64,000 nt of DNA from Nitrospirillum pindoramense (GCF_007827955.1 NZ_VITR01000007.1:309006-373005); one strand, 5' to 3'. Counted from the first letter of the stretch, positions 15,565 to 22,275 are shown. Numbers and translations are program-made. Notes: generated by a model not told the origin, from the sequence alone.

Positions 15565-16248
15565 TCACGCGGCGGCCAGGTTGCGAAGCACGATCTGAAG
15601 CTGTGAGGTCTGCCATTCACCACCACGGGGGGCGGGCCAGCCCCGTGCATTCAAGGCTTTGGCCAAGCCCCGTGCGCTGGTTATGCCGCTGGCTTGTAGC
15701 TCCCTGATGATAGGGGCCAGGTCCCGGGCGCGCTGCAAGGCCTTGGCCCGGCGCTTCTCTAGGGCGATCACACGGCCTTGGGCGCTGACGGAGGCAAGGT
15801 GGCCACGGTCGCCCCCCAGGACCACGCCACGGGCCTTGGCGGCGGCAAGAGCTTCCTTGGTGCGGGCGCTGATCATCTCCCGCTCAGCTTCAGCCACCAC
15901 AGCCATGATACCGACCGTGAGGCGGTTGGCGTTGGGCATGTCAGCGGCCACGAAGTCCACACCAGCGTCCCTCAGGGACAGCAGGAACGCCGCGTTGCGG
16001 GATAGTCGGTCCAGCTTGGCAATGACCAGGGTGGCACTGTGCAGGCGACACGCGGCTAAAGCGGCCTGAAGCTGGGGGCGAGTGTTCACCTTGCCTGATT
16101 CAATCTCGGTGAACTCAGCCACCAGGCCCCCACAGGTCCCTTTGAGATAACCCAAGACCGCCGCCTGCTGCGCTTCAAGGCCCAAGCCGCTTTGGCCTTG
16201 CCTCTTAGTGGATACGCGGTAGTACGCAACGATCTTGGCTGCGGCCAT
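15565..16248 (-). CDS. Serine recombinase (resolvase/invertase family)
   Basis: The 227-residue protein has the resolvase domain: VAYYRVSTKRQGQSGLGLEAQ with nucleophile Ser13, then LVIAKLDRLSRNAAFLLSL with the catalytic Arg/Asp motif, then the E-helix (AEREMISARTKEALAAAKARG). The C-terminal 70 residues hold a short helix-turn-helix (ITSARGLAKALNARGWPAPRGGEW). It is much shorter than large phage serine integrases, so a resolvase or invertase role is more likely than insertion of this element, which has its own tyrosine integrase. Confidence 0.9.
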   Translation of the reverse strand: MAAAKIVAYYRVSTKRQGQSGLGLEAQQAAVLGYLKGTCGGLVAEFTEIESGKVNTRPQLQAALAACRLHSATLVIAKLDRLSRNAAFLLSLRDAGVDFVAADMPNANRLTVGIMAVVAEAEREMISARTKEALAAAKARGVVLGGDRGHLASVSAQGRVIALEKRRAKALQRARDLAPIIRELQASGITSARGLAKALNARGWPAPRGGEWQTSQLQIVLRNLAAA

Positions 16249-16496
16249 GACGACCCCCAGTTACGTTTTGAACGACTGACCTTGTTAGGAACGTAACTGG
16301 CCTAGGGACGTGCGTGGTGAGTCATCTAGGAATCCCTATGATTCCCAAAGTGCATGGCTGCAAAGGCGCGCGGTTCAGCAGGGTGTTGCGGATTCTACCG
16401 CCTATAGGGGGAGGACCCGCAGGCCTCACCTTCTTCTCTCTATTTTTTGCCGCCACATCAAAATTGGGGCCCCTCACGGCCCCCGCATATACCCCG

Positions 16497-16521
16497 AAAT
16501 AGTACCGAAACGGGACTATTT
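16497..16521. promoter_or_regulatory. Palindrome upstream of the replication cassette
   Basis: Outer arms AAATAGT/ACTATTT (16497-16503, 16515-16521) and inner arms CCG/CGG around AAA give a near-perfect 25-base dyad, about 30 bases before the start at 16551. It could be the operator of the element's XRE repressor, or a replication-origin feature for the VapE helicase. Confidence 0.5.
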
Positions 16522-16550
16522 GGCCACACTTGGAATGGAGAAAAACACCC

Positions 16551-16763
16551 ATGAAATCGGAAAAACTCACCCGGGAATACGTTCCGCAGACGCTGAAGCG
16601 CCTCACGTTGCGGCTGGACGCGGACACCAAGGCCAAATGGGAACGCCTCAGGGGCACCCTGGGGACCAAGCGGGGCCGCCCCATGGCCGGAACGAAGGCA
16701 TTCAAGGAAGTCGTTAACCACCTAGACACCCAGATACATGGGAGCATGACGCATGTCGGCTGA
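16551..16763 (+). CDS. Small basic hypothetical protein, first gene of the replication cassette
   Basis: I choose ATG 16551 (GGAG about 10 nt upstream); ATG 16530 adds 7 residues. The 70-residue product is highly charged: KLTREYVPQTLKRLTLRLDADTKAKWERLRGTLG. The strand-helix start TLKRLTLRLDADTKAKWERL is reminiscent of ribbon-helix-helix proteins, but I cannot assign it firmly. It overlaps the following acetyltransferase gene by 11 bases, so they are co-expressed. Confidence 0.55.
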   Translation: MKSEKLTREYVPQTLKRLTLRLDADTKAKWERLRGTLGTKRGRPMAGTKAFKEVVNHLDTQIHGSMTHVG

Positions 16764-17277
16764 AAACATCAAAAAAGCCAAGCCGAAGACCACGATGATC
16801 CGTGAGGCTACCACAGGTGATTTCCCTGAAATGGTCGCAGGCGCTGAACGATTCAACTGCGCTGCGGGTACGGGAATTGATATAGACCCCGCAAGTCTAC
16901 TTCGTAGCTTCCACCATCTTCTGGAAAGCCCAGACGGCATCCTGCTGGTCCTGGTATCTGACGTGGGCCACGTCGTGGGTGGTGCAGGCGCTATCCTTTA
17001 TCCGCATCCTTTCAATGCTCACCATCGGATGGCCCAGGAAGCGTTCGTATGGATTGACCCCGCGTATCGTGGACAAGGTGTTGCTCTGTTCCGCACCCTG
17101 GAGGCTGCCGCGAAGGCTCAAGGCGCCAAACATGTGATCATGGGGGCTACTGCTGCGCTTCGGCCCGATGCTGTGGGGTTGCTCTTCAAGCGGATGGGGT
17201 ATCGACCAATGGGGACAAATTACAGCAAGCAAGTTGGGCCGCGAGCGGACACGAGGAATGTGACGGATGCTGGCTGA
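16753..17277 (+). CDS. GNAT-family N-acetyltransferase in the element
   Basis: The 174-residue protein shows GNAT landmarks: IREATTGDFPEMV at the start, the acetyl-CoA loop DPAYRGQGVALFRTLEAAAKAQGAKHVIM, and LLFKRMGYRPMGTNYSK at the end. The start is supported by GGGAG upstream (16740-16744). The substrate is unknown. It sits between a small basic protein and the VapE helicase. GNAT proteins in phages can modify DNA bases, host proteins or tRNA, so an anti-host or DNA-modification role is possible but unproven. Confidence 0.85.
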   Translation: MSAENIKKAKPKTTMIREATTGDFPEMVAGAERFNCAAGTGIDIDPASLLRSFHHLLESPDGILLVLVSDVGHVVGGAGAILYPHPFNAHHRMAQEAFVWIDPAYRGQGVALFRTLEAAAKAQGAKHVIMGATAALRPDAVGLLFKRMGYRPMGTNYSKQVGPRADTRNVTDAG

Positions 17278-17364
17278 TTTCACGACTCAGGTCAGCCCGC
17301 ATGAAACCCTAGAGAAGGTCGCACAAGCCCGGACTAAATGAGAAGGAAGGTTAGTCAGTAGCGT

Positions 17365-18657
17365 ATGAGTATTGAGCAAGAAAGGTTGGCGGCCATCCCC
17401 TGGGCTCGTCAGGGAAACAGAAGAGCCAGGGATAGCGAGGTTAACCATGCCCTAGAATTGACGAACAATGGCGCCTATGGGCTCCTTAACATCTATCTTG
17501 ACCAATTCGATCAACAGATTCGCTTTGATAAGGATATCACAGTTGATGGCGTGACCTGGGATGCACAGGCCGTCGTTGACGATGGCTTTGTGGGCCACGT
17601 TATGACCACCATGCGGACCAATGGTTGGGACAGGGTACGAGATAGCGTCATCTGGAACGTGGTCCGCAGCCAAGCCCTGAGGAACCGCAGAAATCCCTTC
17701 AGGGAGTGGTTGACTGGCCTGACCTGGGATGGCGTGCCTCGACTAGACTCATGGCTGCCCAGGTGGGCCGGAGCGGCGGACACGGCGTATGTGCGTGCCG
17801 TAGGGGCCAAATGGCTGTGTGCCGCCGTGGGACGGGTCATGGAACCCGGCCTGAAGTTTGACAGCGTGCTTGTGCTTCACGGGCGCAAGGGAGGTGGCAA
17901 AAGCAGTGTGCTACGGGCCCTAGGCGGCGCTCACTTTGCCGAAGTACGGCACCTGGGCCTGAAGGGATCGCGGGGCAACCATCCGATGATCGGCAAATGG
18001 CTTGGGGAAGTCCCCGAGATTGACCGTTTAATCAGCGGTGATGGGGACGCTGCCGAGTTCAAGTCGTGGATCAGCTTGCGGGCGGATCGCGTTCTCAAGC
18101 CTTACGCCAGGGTTCACGAGGATATCCCTAGGGCGTGGGTACTGGCCGGGACGACTAATGAAGTCGGCTGGATCAGGGACACTCAGAACGAGCGGCGTTG
18201 GTGGGTCGTCACAGTCGGGGACACGCTGGACGTTCAAGGGCTGGCGAAAGTCCGTGAGCAATTGCTGGCGGAAGCCGTGACGCGCTGGCCAACTGAACCC
18301 CTGTACATGGAAACTGAGGAACTTCGGCGGGCCTTGAAGGAAGCCCTTGAAAGTTTCGCAGCGGAGAACCCGCTAGAGGTCAAGGTGGGCCGCTGGGTGG
18401 CCGAAGAAACCGCCCCGGCATTGCGATTAGGTGGGCTCAGCGGGATCGCCCTGAACGTCGATGACCTACCCGACTGTGACGTGACGAACCCAAGGCGCCG
18501 TGGGGAAATTCGGGCGGCACTGACGGCCCTGGGGATGACCTCAAAGCGTCCTCGCGTAAACGGCAGGCGTGCCCCCGAGGTCTGGGGATGGATCAGCCAG
18601 GAGGCCGCACAGGCTTGTGTCGCGGCCTACGGGCAGGACTACGAAAGCGAGTTTTAG
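17365..18657 (+). CDS. VapE-like superfamily 3 helicase/ATPase (replication protein)
   Basis: The 430-residue protein carries the virulence-associated E domain: NPFREWLTGLTWDGVPRLDSWLPRW, a P-loop HGRKGGGKSSVLRAL, an acidic Walker B (WLGEVPEIDRLI), a sensor-like strand (WVLAGTTNEVGW), and an arginine-rich end (DTQNERRWWVVTVG). Many VapE proteins carry an N-terminal primase; here the domain is nearly alone, so priming would come from the host. It is expected to unwind the element's origin after excision. Such proteins are common in prophages and phage satellites. Confidence 0.9.
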   Translation: MSIEQERLAAIPWARQGNRRARDSEVNHALELTNNGAYGLLNIYLDQFDQQIRFDKDITVDGVTWDAQAVVDDGFVGHVMTTMRTNGWDRVRDSVIWNVVRSQALRNRRNPFREWLTGLTWDGVPRLDSWLPRWAGAADTAYVRAVGAKWLCAAVGRVMEPGLKFDSVLVLHGRKGGGKSSVLRALGGAHFAEVRHLGLKGSRGNHPMIGKWLGEVPEIDRLISGDGDAAEFKSWISLRADRVLKPYARVHEDIPRAWVLAGTTNEVGWIRDTQNERRWWVVTVGDTLDVQGLAKVREQLLAEAVTRWPTEPLYMETEELRRALKEALESFAAENPLEVKVGRWVAEETAPALRLGGLSGIALNVDDLPDCDVTNPRRRGEIRAALTALGMTSKRPRVNGRRAPEVWGWISQEAAQACVAAYGQDYESEF

Positions 18658-18847
18658 GCGGTAAAGGAATTTTTGTTGTCCGGGAACCCTGTCCACCCTG
18701 TCCGGGGGCGGGAACCCGCAGAAACCCTTGAGAAATGGCGCAGGGTTCACGGGCGCGAGCCCTGACCACCCCTGTCCACACACTGTCCAACTGAACGCCT
18801 TCCCTGGGGAAACCTGGGGGAGGCGTTTCGCATTTATGAGGAACACC

Positions 18848-19411
18848 ATGGAACAAGATTACAGCGTTGTTGCCGGTCGGCGTCGCCTGGTCGGCGGCGT
18901 GACAATCACTGAAACACCCTATGGCGGTCGGGTTTATCGGTCCAAGCATGAAGCCGCCACCGCCGCCGCGCTGGTCGAAGCGGGCCTTTCAGATGTCCGC
19001 TATGAAGCCGAACGCCTCCCGTATGCGGTGGGCGTGTATGTGCCGGACTTCACCCTAGGCGATGGCCTAACTATCGTGGAAGCCAAGGGGTGGCTTAGCG
19101 ATGATGCGCAACGCAAGCTAATCATGGTCCGCGATGCTCACCCTGAGCGGCACATCGTTCTTTGCCTGCAAAACCCACACAATCGGCTGAAGAAGGGCCG
19201 CAAACTGACGGGGGCGCAGTGGGCCAAGCGTGAAGGCTTCGACTGGGCAACCGTTGATGCGCTGGCGGATCACCTGCGGGCTATCGGCGTGGAGGACGAC
19301 TGGAACCCGGACTATCACCCCTACGTGGCCGCCAGGAATATGGACCTGGCGGCGGCAGCAGAGCGCATGCGGGCAGCGGCGGAGGGGGGCAATGAGCCAA
19401 ACTGCGCTTGA
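18848..19411 (+). CDS. T7 endonuclease I-like Holliday-junction nuclease
   Basis: I start at ATG 18848 (AGGA 6-9 nt upstream); an in-frame ATG at 18836 adds 4 residues. The 187-residue protein shows the phage endonuclease I core: YRSKHEAATAAALVEAG (Glu), VRYEAERLPYAV, VPDFTLGDGLTIVEAKGW (the PD-(D/E)xK set), then DAQRKLIMVRDAHPERHIVLCLQN. These enzymes resolve branched DNA during phage replication and packaging. The N-terminal 25 residues and the helical C-terminus (MDLAAAAERMRAAAEGG) are extra. It follows the VapE gene. Confidence 0.8.
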   Translation: MEQDYSVVAGRRRLVGGVTITETPYGGRVYRSKHEAATAAALVEAGLSDVRYEAERLPYAVGVYVPDFTLGDGLTIVEAKGWLSDDAQRKLIMVRDAHPERHIVLCLQNPHNRLKKGRKLTGAQWAKREGFDWATVDALADHLRAIGVEDDWNPDYHPYVAARNMDLAAAAERMRAAAEGGNEPNCA

Positions 19412-19553
19412 ATTTTACAGGAAATCTATGGAGAAGAATCTAACCAAGCTACTAGCCAAGGACGACCGGGCCATGTCGCCAACCGCAGTGGGGGCACTTG
19501 TTGCCGCCCTCAGGGGGCTACTGCCACCCGATAGCAGCCTTGTGACTGCCTAA
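19392..19553 (+). CDS. 53-residue hypothetical protein at the end of the element
   Basis: ATG 19392 is preceded by GGAGGGGGG with ideal spacing and overlaps the end of the endonuclease gene by 20 bases. The product is MSQTALEFYRKSMEKNLTKL followed by a helical stretch (MSPTAVGALVAALRGLLPPDSS). It is amphipathic, without a clear membrane segment. Family unknown. The overlap and RBS support real expression with the nuclease. Confidence 0.6.
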   Translation: MSQTALEFYRKSMEKNLTKLLAKDDRAMSPTAVGALVAALRGLLPPDSSLVTA

Positions 19554-19611
19554 GACGTAAGGAAATTGGTGCGCCCCCGCTGGGAATTTGACGGGACATC
19601 CGCCAGGACAT

Positions 19612-19649
19612 GGCCACCATAAGCCATTGATATTCAATGGTATATGGCC
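19612..19649. repeat. Inverted repeat next to attR
   Basis: CCATTGA/TCAATGG (19624-19630, 19634-19640) is a perfect dyad around TAT, flanked by outer GGCCA/TGGCC-containing arms. It lies 12 bases before the attR core, at the inner end of the element, and may be a terminator or an excision-factor site. Confidence 0.5.
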
Positions 19650-19660
19650 GCCGAAAATCC

Positions 19661-19701
19661 ATCCCGCCGGGGACACCATTAATCCCAGCCTCCCGCAGAA
19701 C
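19661..19701 (+). repeat. attR core: second copy of the 41-bp repeat
   Basis: It is identical to 9181-9221, preserving the tRNA 3' tail (ATCCCGCCGGGGACACCA) and following bases. Only 15 tRNA bases plus CCA are present, so this is an attachment site, not a tRNA gene. Confidence 0.92.
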
Positions 19702-19790
19702 CCCCAAGTTATTGACCCACCGGCGCCCCCGGCCCTGGTCCCTCTGGGACTTTGCTGGGAATTTTCGGGCGCATGACCGAGGTCGCTTGA
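19702..19790 (+). pseudogene. Relic of a second integrase leader and start
   Basis: After attR the sequence matches the leader of the element's own integrase: AAGTTATTGACC, then CTGGGACTTTGCTGGGA (compare 9263-9280), then ATGACC at 19773, which encodes M-T-E-V-A before TGA at 19788. The real integrase begins M-T-K-A-A. Since this lies outside the element, it is best read as the 5' remnant of an older element at the same tRNA. Confidence 0.6.
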
Positions 19791-19851
19791 CGTTTGACCA
19801 TCGCCATCTAATTGACCGTCGACGCTGAAAGCCCAAAAGGAACTTCGCGGC

Positions 19852-20367
19852 ATGGCAACGGACGGGGCGCGGGGTGCGCTGGTGGGGATGATCATGGCCT
19901 GGGTCGCGAGCCTGGCCACGGGCGGTGCAGCGGCGGCGGACGGGTACGACAGCTACACCAACTCACGCTTCGATTACACGATCTGTTATCCCCGCGCCTT
20001 CACACCTCAGCGGGAGGCGGACAATGGCGACGGCCGGGCGTTCAAGGCTGCCGGGGGCGCGGAACTGCTGGCTTTCGGCGCATACAACGTCAGGAGCGTG
20101 ACAGCCCGGCAAGGACTGGACGAGGCGGTGGCCGATCTTAAAAAGGATGGTTTCGACGTCCGCTACACCGCACTGAAACAGACCTGGTTCGTCGTATCCG
20201 GCGCCGGTACCGTGGGCAAGGATGCGGATCGCATCGTCTATCAGCGTACACTGTTCAAGGGCGACACGGTCGTCACCGCGCGACTGACCTACCCCGCCCC
20301 CCAGGCGGCCGCCTACGCCCCGTTCATCAAGGAACTAGGCCGGTGCCTGCGCTGGTGGGGCGGCTAA
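19852..20367 (+). CDS. Secreted hypothetical protein
   Basis: The 171-residue protein has a signal peptide (ALVGMIMAWVASLATGGAAAA, about residues 9-29). The mature part starts YDSYTNSRFDYTICYPRAFTPQREADNGDGRAFKA, a pattern I associate with periplasmic proteins of proteobacteria in which the strand DYTICYP is conserved. It ends with a short Cys-containing strand (FIKELGRCLRWW). Two cysteines could form a disulfide. Function unknown. Confidence 0.7.
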   Translation: MATDGARGALVGMIMAWVASLATGGAAAADGYDSYTNSRFDYTICYPRAFTPQREADNGDGRAFKAAGGAELLAFGAYNVRSVTARQGLDEAVADLKKDGFDVRYTALKQTWFVVSGAGTVGKDADRIVYQRTLFKGDTVVTARLTYPAPQAAAYAPFIKELGRCLRWWGG

Positions 20368-20387
20368 CTGCTCAAGGGATGCAGCCC

Positions 20388-20618
20388 ATGACGCCCCGGA
20401 AGGTCGCTGAGAAGGCGTGGACCTATATCCTGTATGAAACCGGCACCGGCCATGTGCTGTCGGTGCTGTGCGGCGGCATCGGCATATATGAACTGAACAT
20501 TCCGCTGACGACGGCAGAGGCGGCGCGGGCCCTAGCCGACAGCGCCTACCTGGACGGTCTGGCGGCGGAGATTCGGATGCATCCACAGCAATTCGCGGCA
20601 CGATCCGTGACGCTGTGA
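20388..20618 (+). CDS. Small hypothetical protein
   Basis: I choose ATG 20388, with AAGGGA 8-9 nt upstream; ATG 20379 is also in frame. The 76-residue product (KVAEKAWTYILYETGTGHVLSVLCGGIGIYELNIPLT, then a helical end) looks like a folded alpha/beta protein without signal peptide. Related short frames are common next to secreted hypotheticals, but no function is known. It begins 21 bases after the secreted protein's stop, so it may be co-transcribed. Confidence 0.6.
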   Translation: MTPRKVAEKAWTYILYETGTGHVLSVLCGGIGIYELNIPLTTAEAARALADSAYLDGLAAEIRMHPQQFAARSVTL

Positions 20619-20666
20619 GCGGCCTTTCCAACAGGACAGGGGATACAAGGGCTGATCAAGAAGCTT

Positions 20667-20981
20667 TCAGTGGCAGCGTACCGACAGTTCAATGGGCTTC
20701 TTCTCGGTGACCACGCAGCGGTCGACCTTATCCTTCAGTTCCACATCGGTGACGGTACCGCTGGCGTATGTGCAGCGGATAGTCACCATCCGCCCGGCTT
20801 TGTAGACTTCACCCACCGTGAAAGTGTCCTGCCCCGCCCCTTCATCATCTGGAGCCAGGTTGAACATGTCCTCCGGCTTGCCGTCGAACACATTGATGTA
20901 TTGAACGGAATCGCCGGCGCGAACCGGGCACATGCTGGGTACGGTCGCCAGAATCAATGCTGCAAGTACAAGGCCAGTCAT
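20667..20981 (-). CDS. STY0301-like secreted protein, paralogue 1 (putative immunity)
   Basis: I start at ATG 20981 (AGGTGG 7 nt upstream) rather than GTG 21002. The 104-residue product has a signal peptide (MTGLVLAALILATVPS) and the mature motif CPVRAGDSVQYINVFDGKPEDMFNLAPDDE, then VTIRCTYASG and a final Cys. Cys residues at both ends suggest a disulfide-stabilised periplasmic fold. It is the last of three tandem paralogues behind the frameshifted BPSL0067-like gene. A role neutralising an amidase toxin is inferred from this context. Confidence 0.7.
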   Translation of the reverse strand: MTGLVLAALILATVPSMCPVRAGDSVQYINVFDGKPEDMFNLAPDDEGAGQDTFTVGEVYKAGRMVTIRCTYASGTVTDVELKDKVDRCVVTEKKPIELSVRCH

Positions 20982-20992
20982 GCCACCGCCAC

Positions 20993-21355
20993 CTACTGAC
21001 ACCTGAGCATTTCACCCATCGGGGTATTCTCAGAGAACAAGCATTTACTGATCTTTTCCTTCAATTCGACATCGACGGAAAAGGCGCTGGCATAGTTGCA
21101 TCTTACGGTCACGAAGCGGCCGTCTTGATAGATGCCTGAAACAGTATACGTATTCCGTCCAGTCCTGTCGTCATCAGGCGCCAGGAACATTTCTTCCTCT
21201 GGCTTACCATTGAATATGTAGATGTTTTTGACAGGATCGCCAGGACGGGCTGGGCAAATTTCCTGCGGCGCCGCGAAGGCCACTTCTTTACAAGCGCCGC
21301 AGAGAAGCAGAGTTAGTGACGCTCTGATCAATGGACCGCATGAGCAGTGAAACAT
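20993..21355 (-). CDS. STY0301-like secreted protein, paralogue 2 (putative immunity)
   Basis: The ATG at 21355 overlaps the TAA of paralogue 3 (TAATG), implying coupled translation; a longer frame to 21406 lies inside that gene. The 120-residue product has a signal sequence (LIRASLTLLLCGACKEVAFA; the Cys might make it a lipoprotein). The shared core is CPARPGDPVKNIYIFNGKPEEEMFLAPDDD, then FVTVRCNYASAFSVDVELKEKISKC. It has diverged strongly from its neighbours while keeping the Cys and PDD positions. Confidence 0.7.
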   Translation of the reverse strand: MFHCSCGPLIRASLTLLLCGACKEVAFAAPQEICPARPGDPVKNIYIFNGKPEEEMFLAPDDDRTGRNTYTVSGIYQDGRFVTVRCNYASAFSVDVELKEKISKCLFSENTPMGEMLRCQ

Positions 21356-21705
21356 TAGCGGCACTGAACTGTCACCTCTCCGGACTTCCCTCTTGAGGCC
21401 GTGCACTGTTTAACCGGATCTTTCAGCTCCACATCCGCGCTCGCGCCACTTTCGTACTTGCACCGGATGGTGGCCACTCGACCATCTTTGTGGATATAGT
21501 CCAGCGTGAACTTGTCCTCCTTTGGATTTTTGCCGGTTTCATCGTCGGGGGCGAGATTTACCAAATCCTCGGGTTTTCCATTGTACACGCTGACGTATTT
21601 AACGGGATCACTACCGCGAACGGGACATACGCTTGGCGTTGTCGCCAATGCCGAACCCGATGACATCAAGCTGACAAGTAATGGAAGTAGGAATCGTCGA
21701 GCCAT
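21355..21705 (-). CDS. STY0301-like secreted protein, paralogue 3 (putative immunity)
   Basis: The start MARRFLLPLLVSLMSSGSALA (21705) gives a clear signal peptide and a 116-residue protein. The core is CPVRGSDPVKYVSVYNGKPEDLVNLAPDDE, then VATIRCKYESGASADVELKDPVKQC and a final Cys. Its ATG is one base after the stop of the BPSL0067-like pseudogene (TGA-T-ATG), the tight spacing expected of an effector/immunity pair. It is probably the original partner, with paralogues 1 and 2 as duplicates. Confidence 0.75.
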   Translation of the reverse strand: MARRFLLPLLVSLMSSGSALATTPSVCPVRGSDPVKYVSVYNGKPEDLVNLAPDDETGKNPKEDKFTLDYIHKDGRVATIRCKYESGASADVELKDPVKQCTASRGKSGEVTVQCR

Positions 21706-21706
21706 A

Positions 21707-22148
21707 TCAGTGCTCGACGATAAAGAATTTATTGCCGGCGTTTGAGACGCCTCGCCCTTTCCATAAAATAAGCCGAAGCGAAACCGCTTGAGGGGCAGCG
21801 CCGGTGATCCATTGATCATATACATAAATTCCATCACCGGTTTGATGGTCGTAAATAGCGGCACGTCCATAATAATGGCCATTCGAATCGAATGTCGCTA
21901 TCACGGTTCCCGCAACAATATTCTTGTTTCCCTTTACGGGGTCACCCCGTCTCCACAATCCCGTGCTTACCGGAAGGGAGGGGCATACCTGCGTCACGTA
22001 GGAAACGCATTGCCCACAATAGTCCGGTTGTGTCGGGTATCGTCAGGAGGTGGGGTTCATAGGGCCCTAGCGCCGATATGCGGGAACAGACCCATTTCCC
22101 TATGGGCGCCTTGGGATTGGCGGTGTAGCCGATGGCCACGAACGGCAT
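21707..22148 (-). pseudogene. Frameshifted BPSL0067-like (type VI amidase-type) effector gene
   Basis: One frame from ATG 22148 encodes FVAIGYTANPKAPIGKWVC, then PYEPHLLTIPDTTG. At about 22022-22030 the family sequence continues in another frame: DYCGQCVSYVTQVCPSLPV, then KGNKNIVAGTVIATFD and GIYVYDQW. The total is 442 bases, consistent with one extra base in a 146-residue gene. The GQC cysteine fits an NlpC/P60/CHAP-type amidase nucleophile; the usual catalytic His before AAIY is Arg here (GRAAIY). BPSL0067-family proteins are linked to type VI peptidoglycan amidases; that link is from memory of the family. Confidence 0.7.
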
Positions 22149-22275
22149 GAGGCATCGCTCCGAAATCCGAACCTGCGATAGGAGGATCGGTCAAAATTCC
22201 GGCGCGGCAATGGCCTCGGGGAAAAAAATCGGGCTGCCGTCGACGGGCGGGCGTTTCCACCCGCCCCTTCCCCGC

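Larger units (their letters stand above)
9181..19718 (+). mobile_element. Integrative element (phage-satellite-like) in tRNA-Arg(CCT), about 10.5 kb
   Basis: The element is bounded by the 41-bp direct repeat and begins with a tyrosine integrase next to the tRNA. Inside are an XRE regulator, a Bro-N antirepressor, several short hypotheticals, an RNase H-like protein, a serine recombinase, an acetyltransferase, a VapE-type SF3 helicase and a T7-endonuclease-I-like resolvase. I see no terminase, portal, capsid, tail, lysis or conjugation genes. Several intergenic stretches (11.4-11.5, 12.1-12.4 and 13.9-14.0 kb) are clearly A/T-richer than the core genome. Replication module plus integrase without virion genes fits a phage satellite or a reduced prophage. 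Confidence 0.88.

Noticed and set aside
15153..15616. Two overlapping frames of about 120 codons in the gap after the RNase H-like gene
   Set aside because: They lack RBS and domain signs, have Pro/Gly/Arg-rich low-quality composition and overlap each other and the recombinase end.
16753..19411. Restriction-modification or CBASS-type defence genes in the element
   Set aside because: No methyltransferase, cyclase, NTPase-nuclease or TIR motifs were found; the nuclease matches phage endonuclease I and the ATPase matches VapE.
19661..19678. Possible second tRNA-Arg gene
   Set aside because: Only the 3' tail of the tRNA is present, as part of attR; no D- or anticodon arm exists upstream.
22057..22260. 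Alternative frame starting 10 bases before the effector ATG
   Set aside because: Its product is Arg/His/Gly-rich without family features, while the neighbouring frame matches the BPSL0067 N-terminus.
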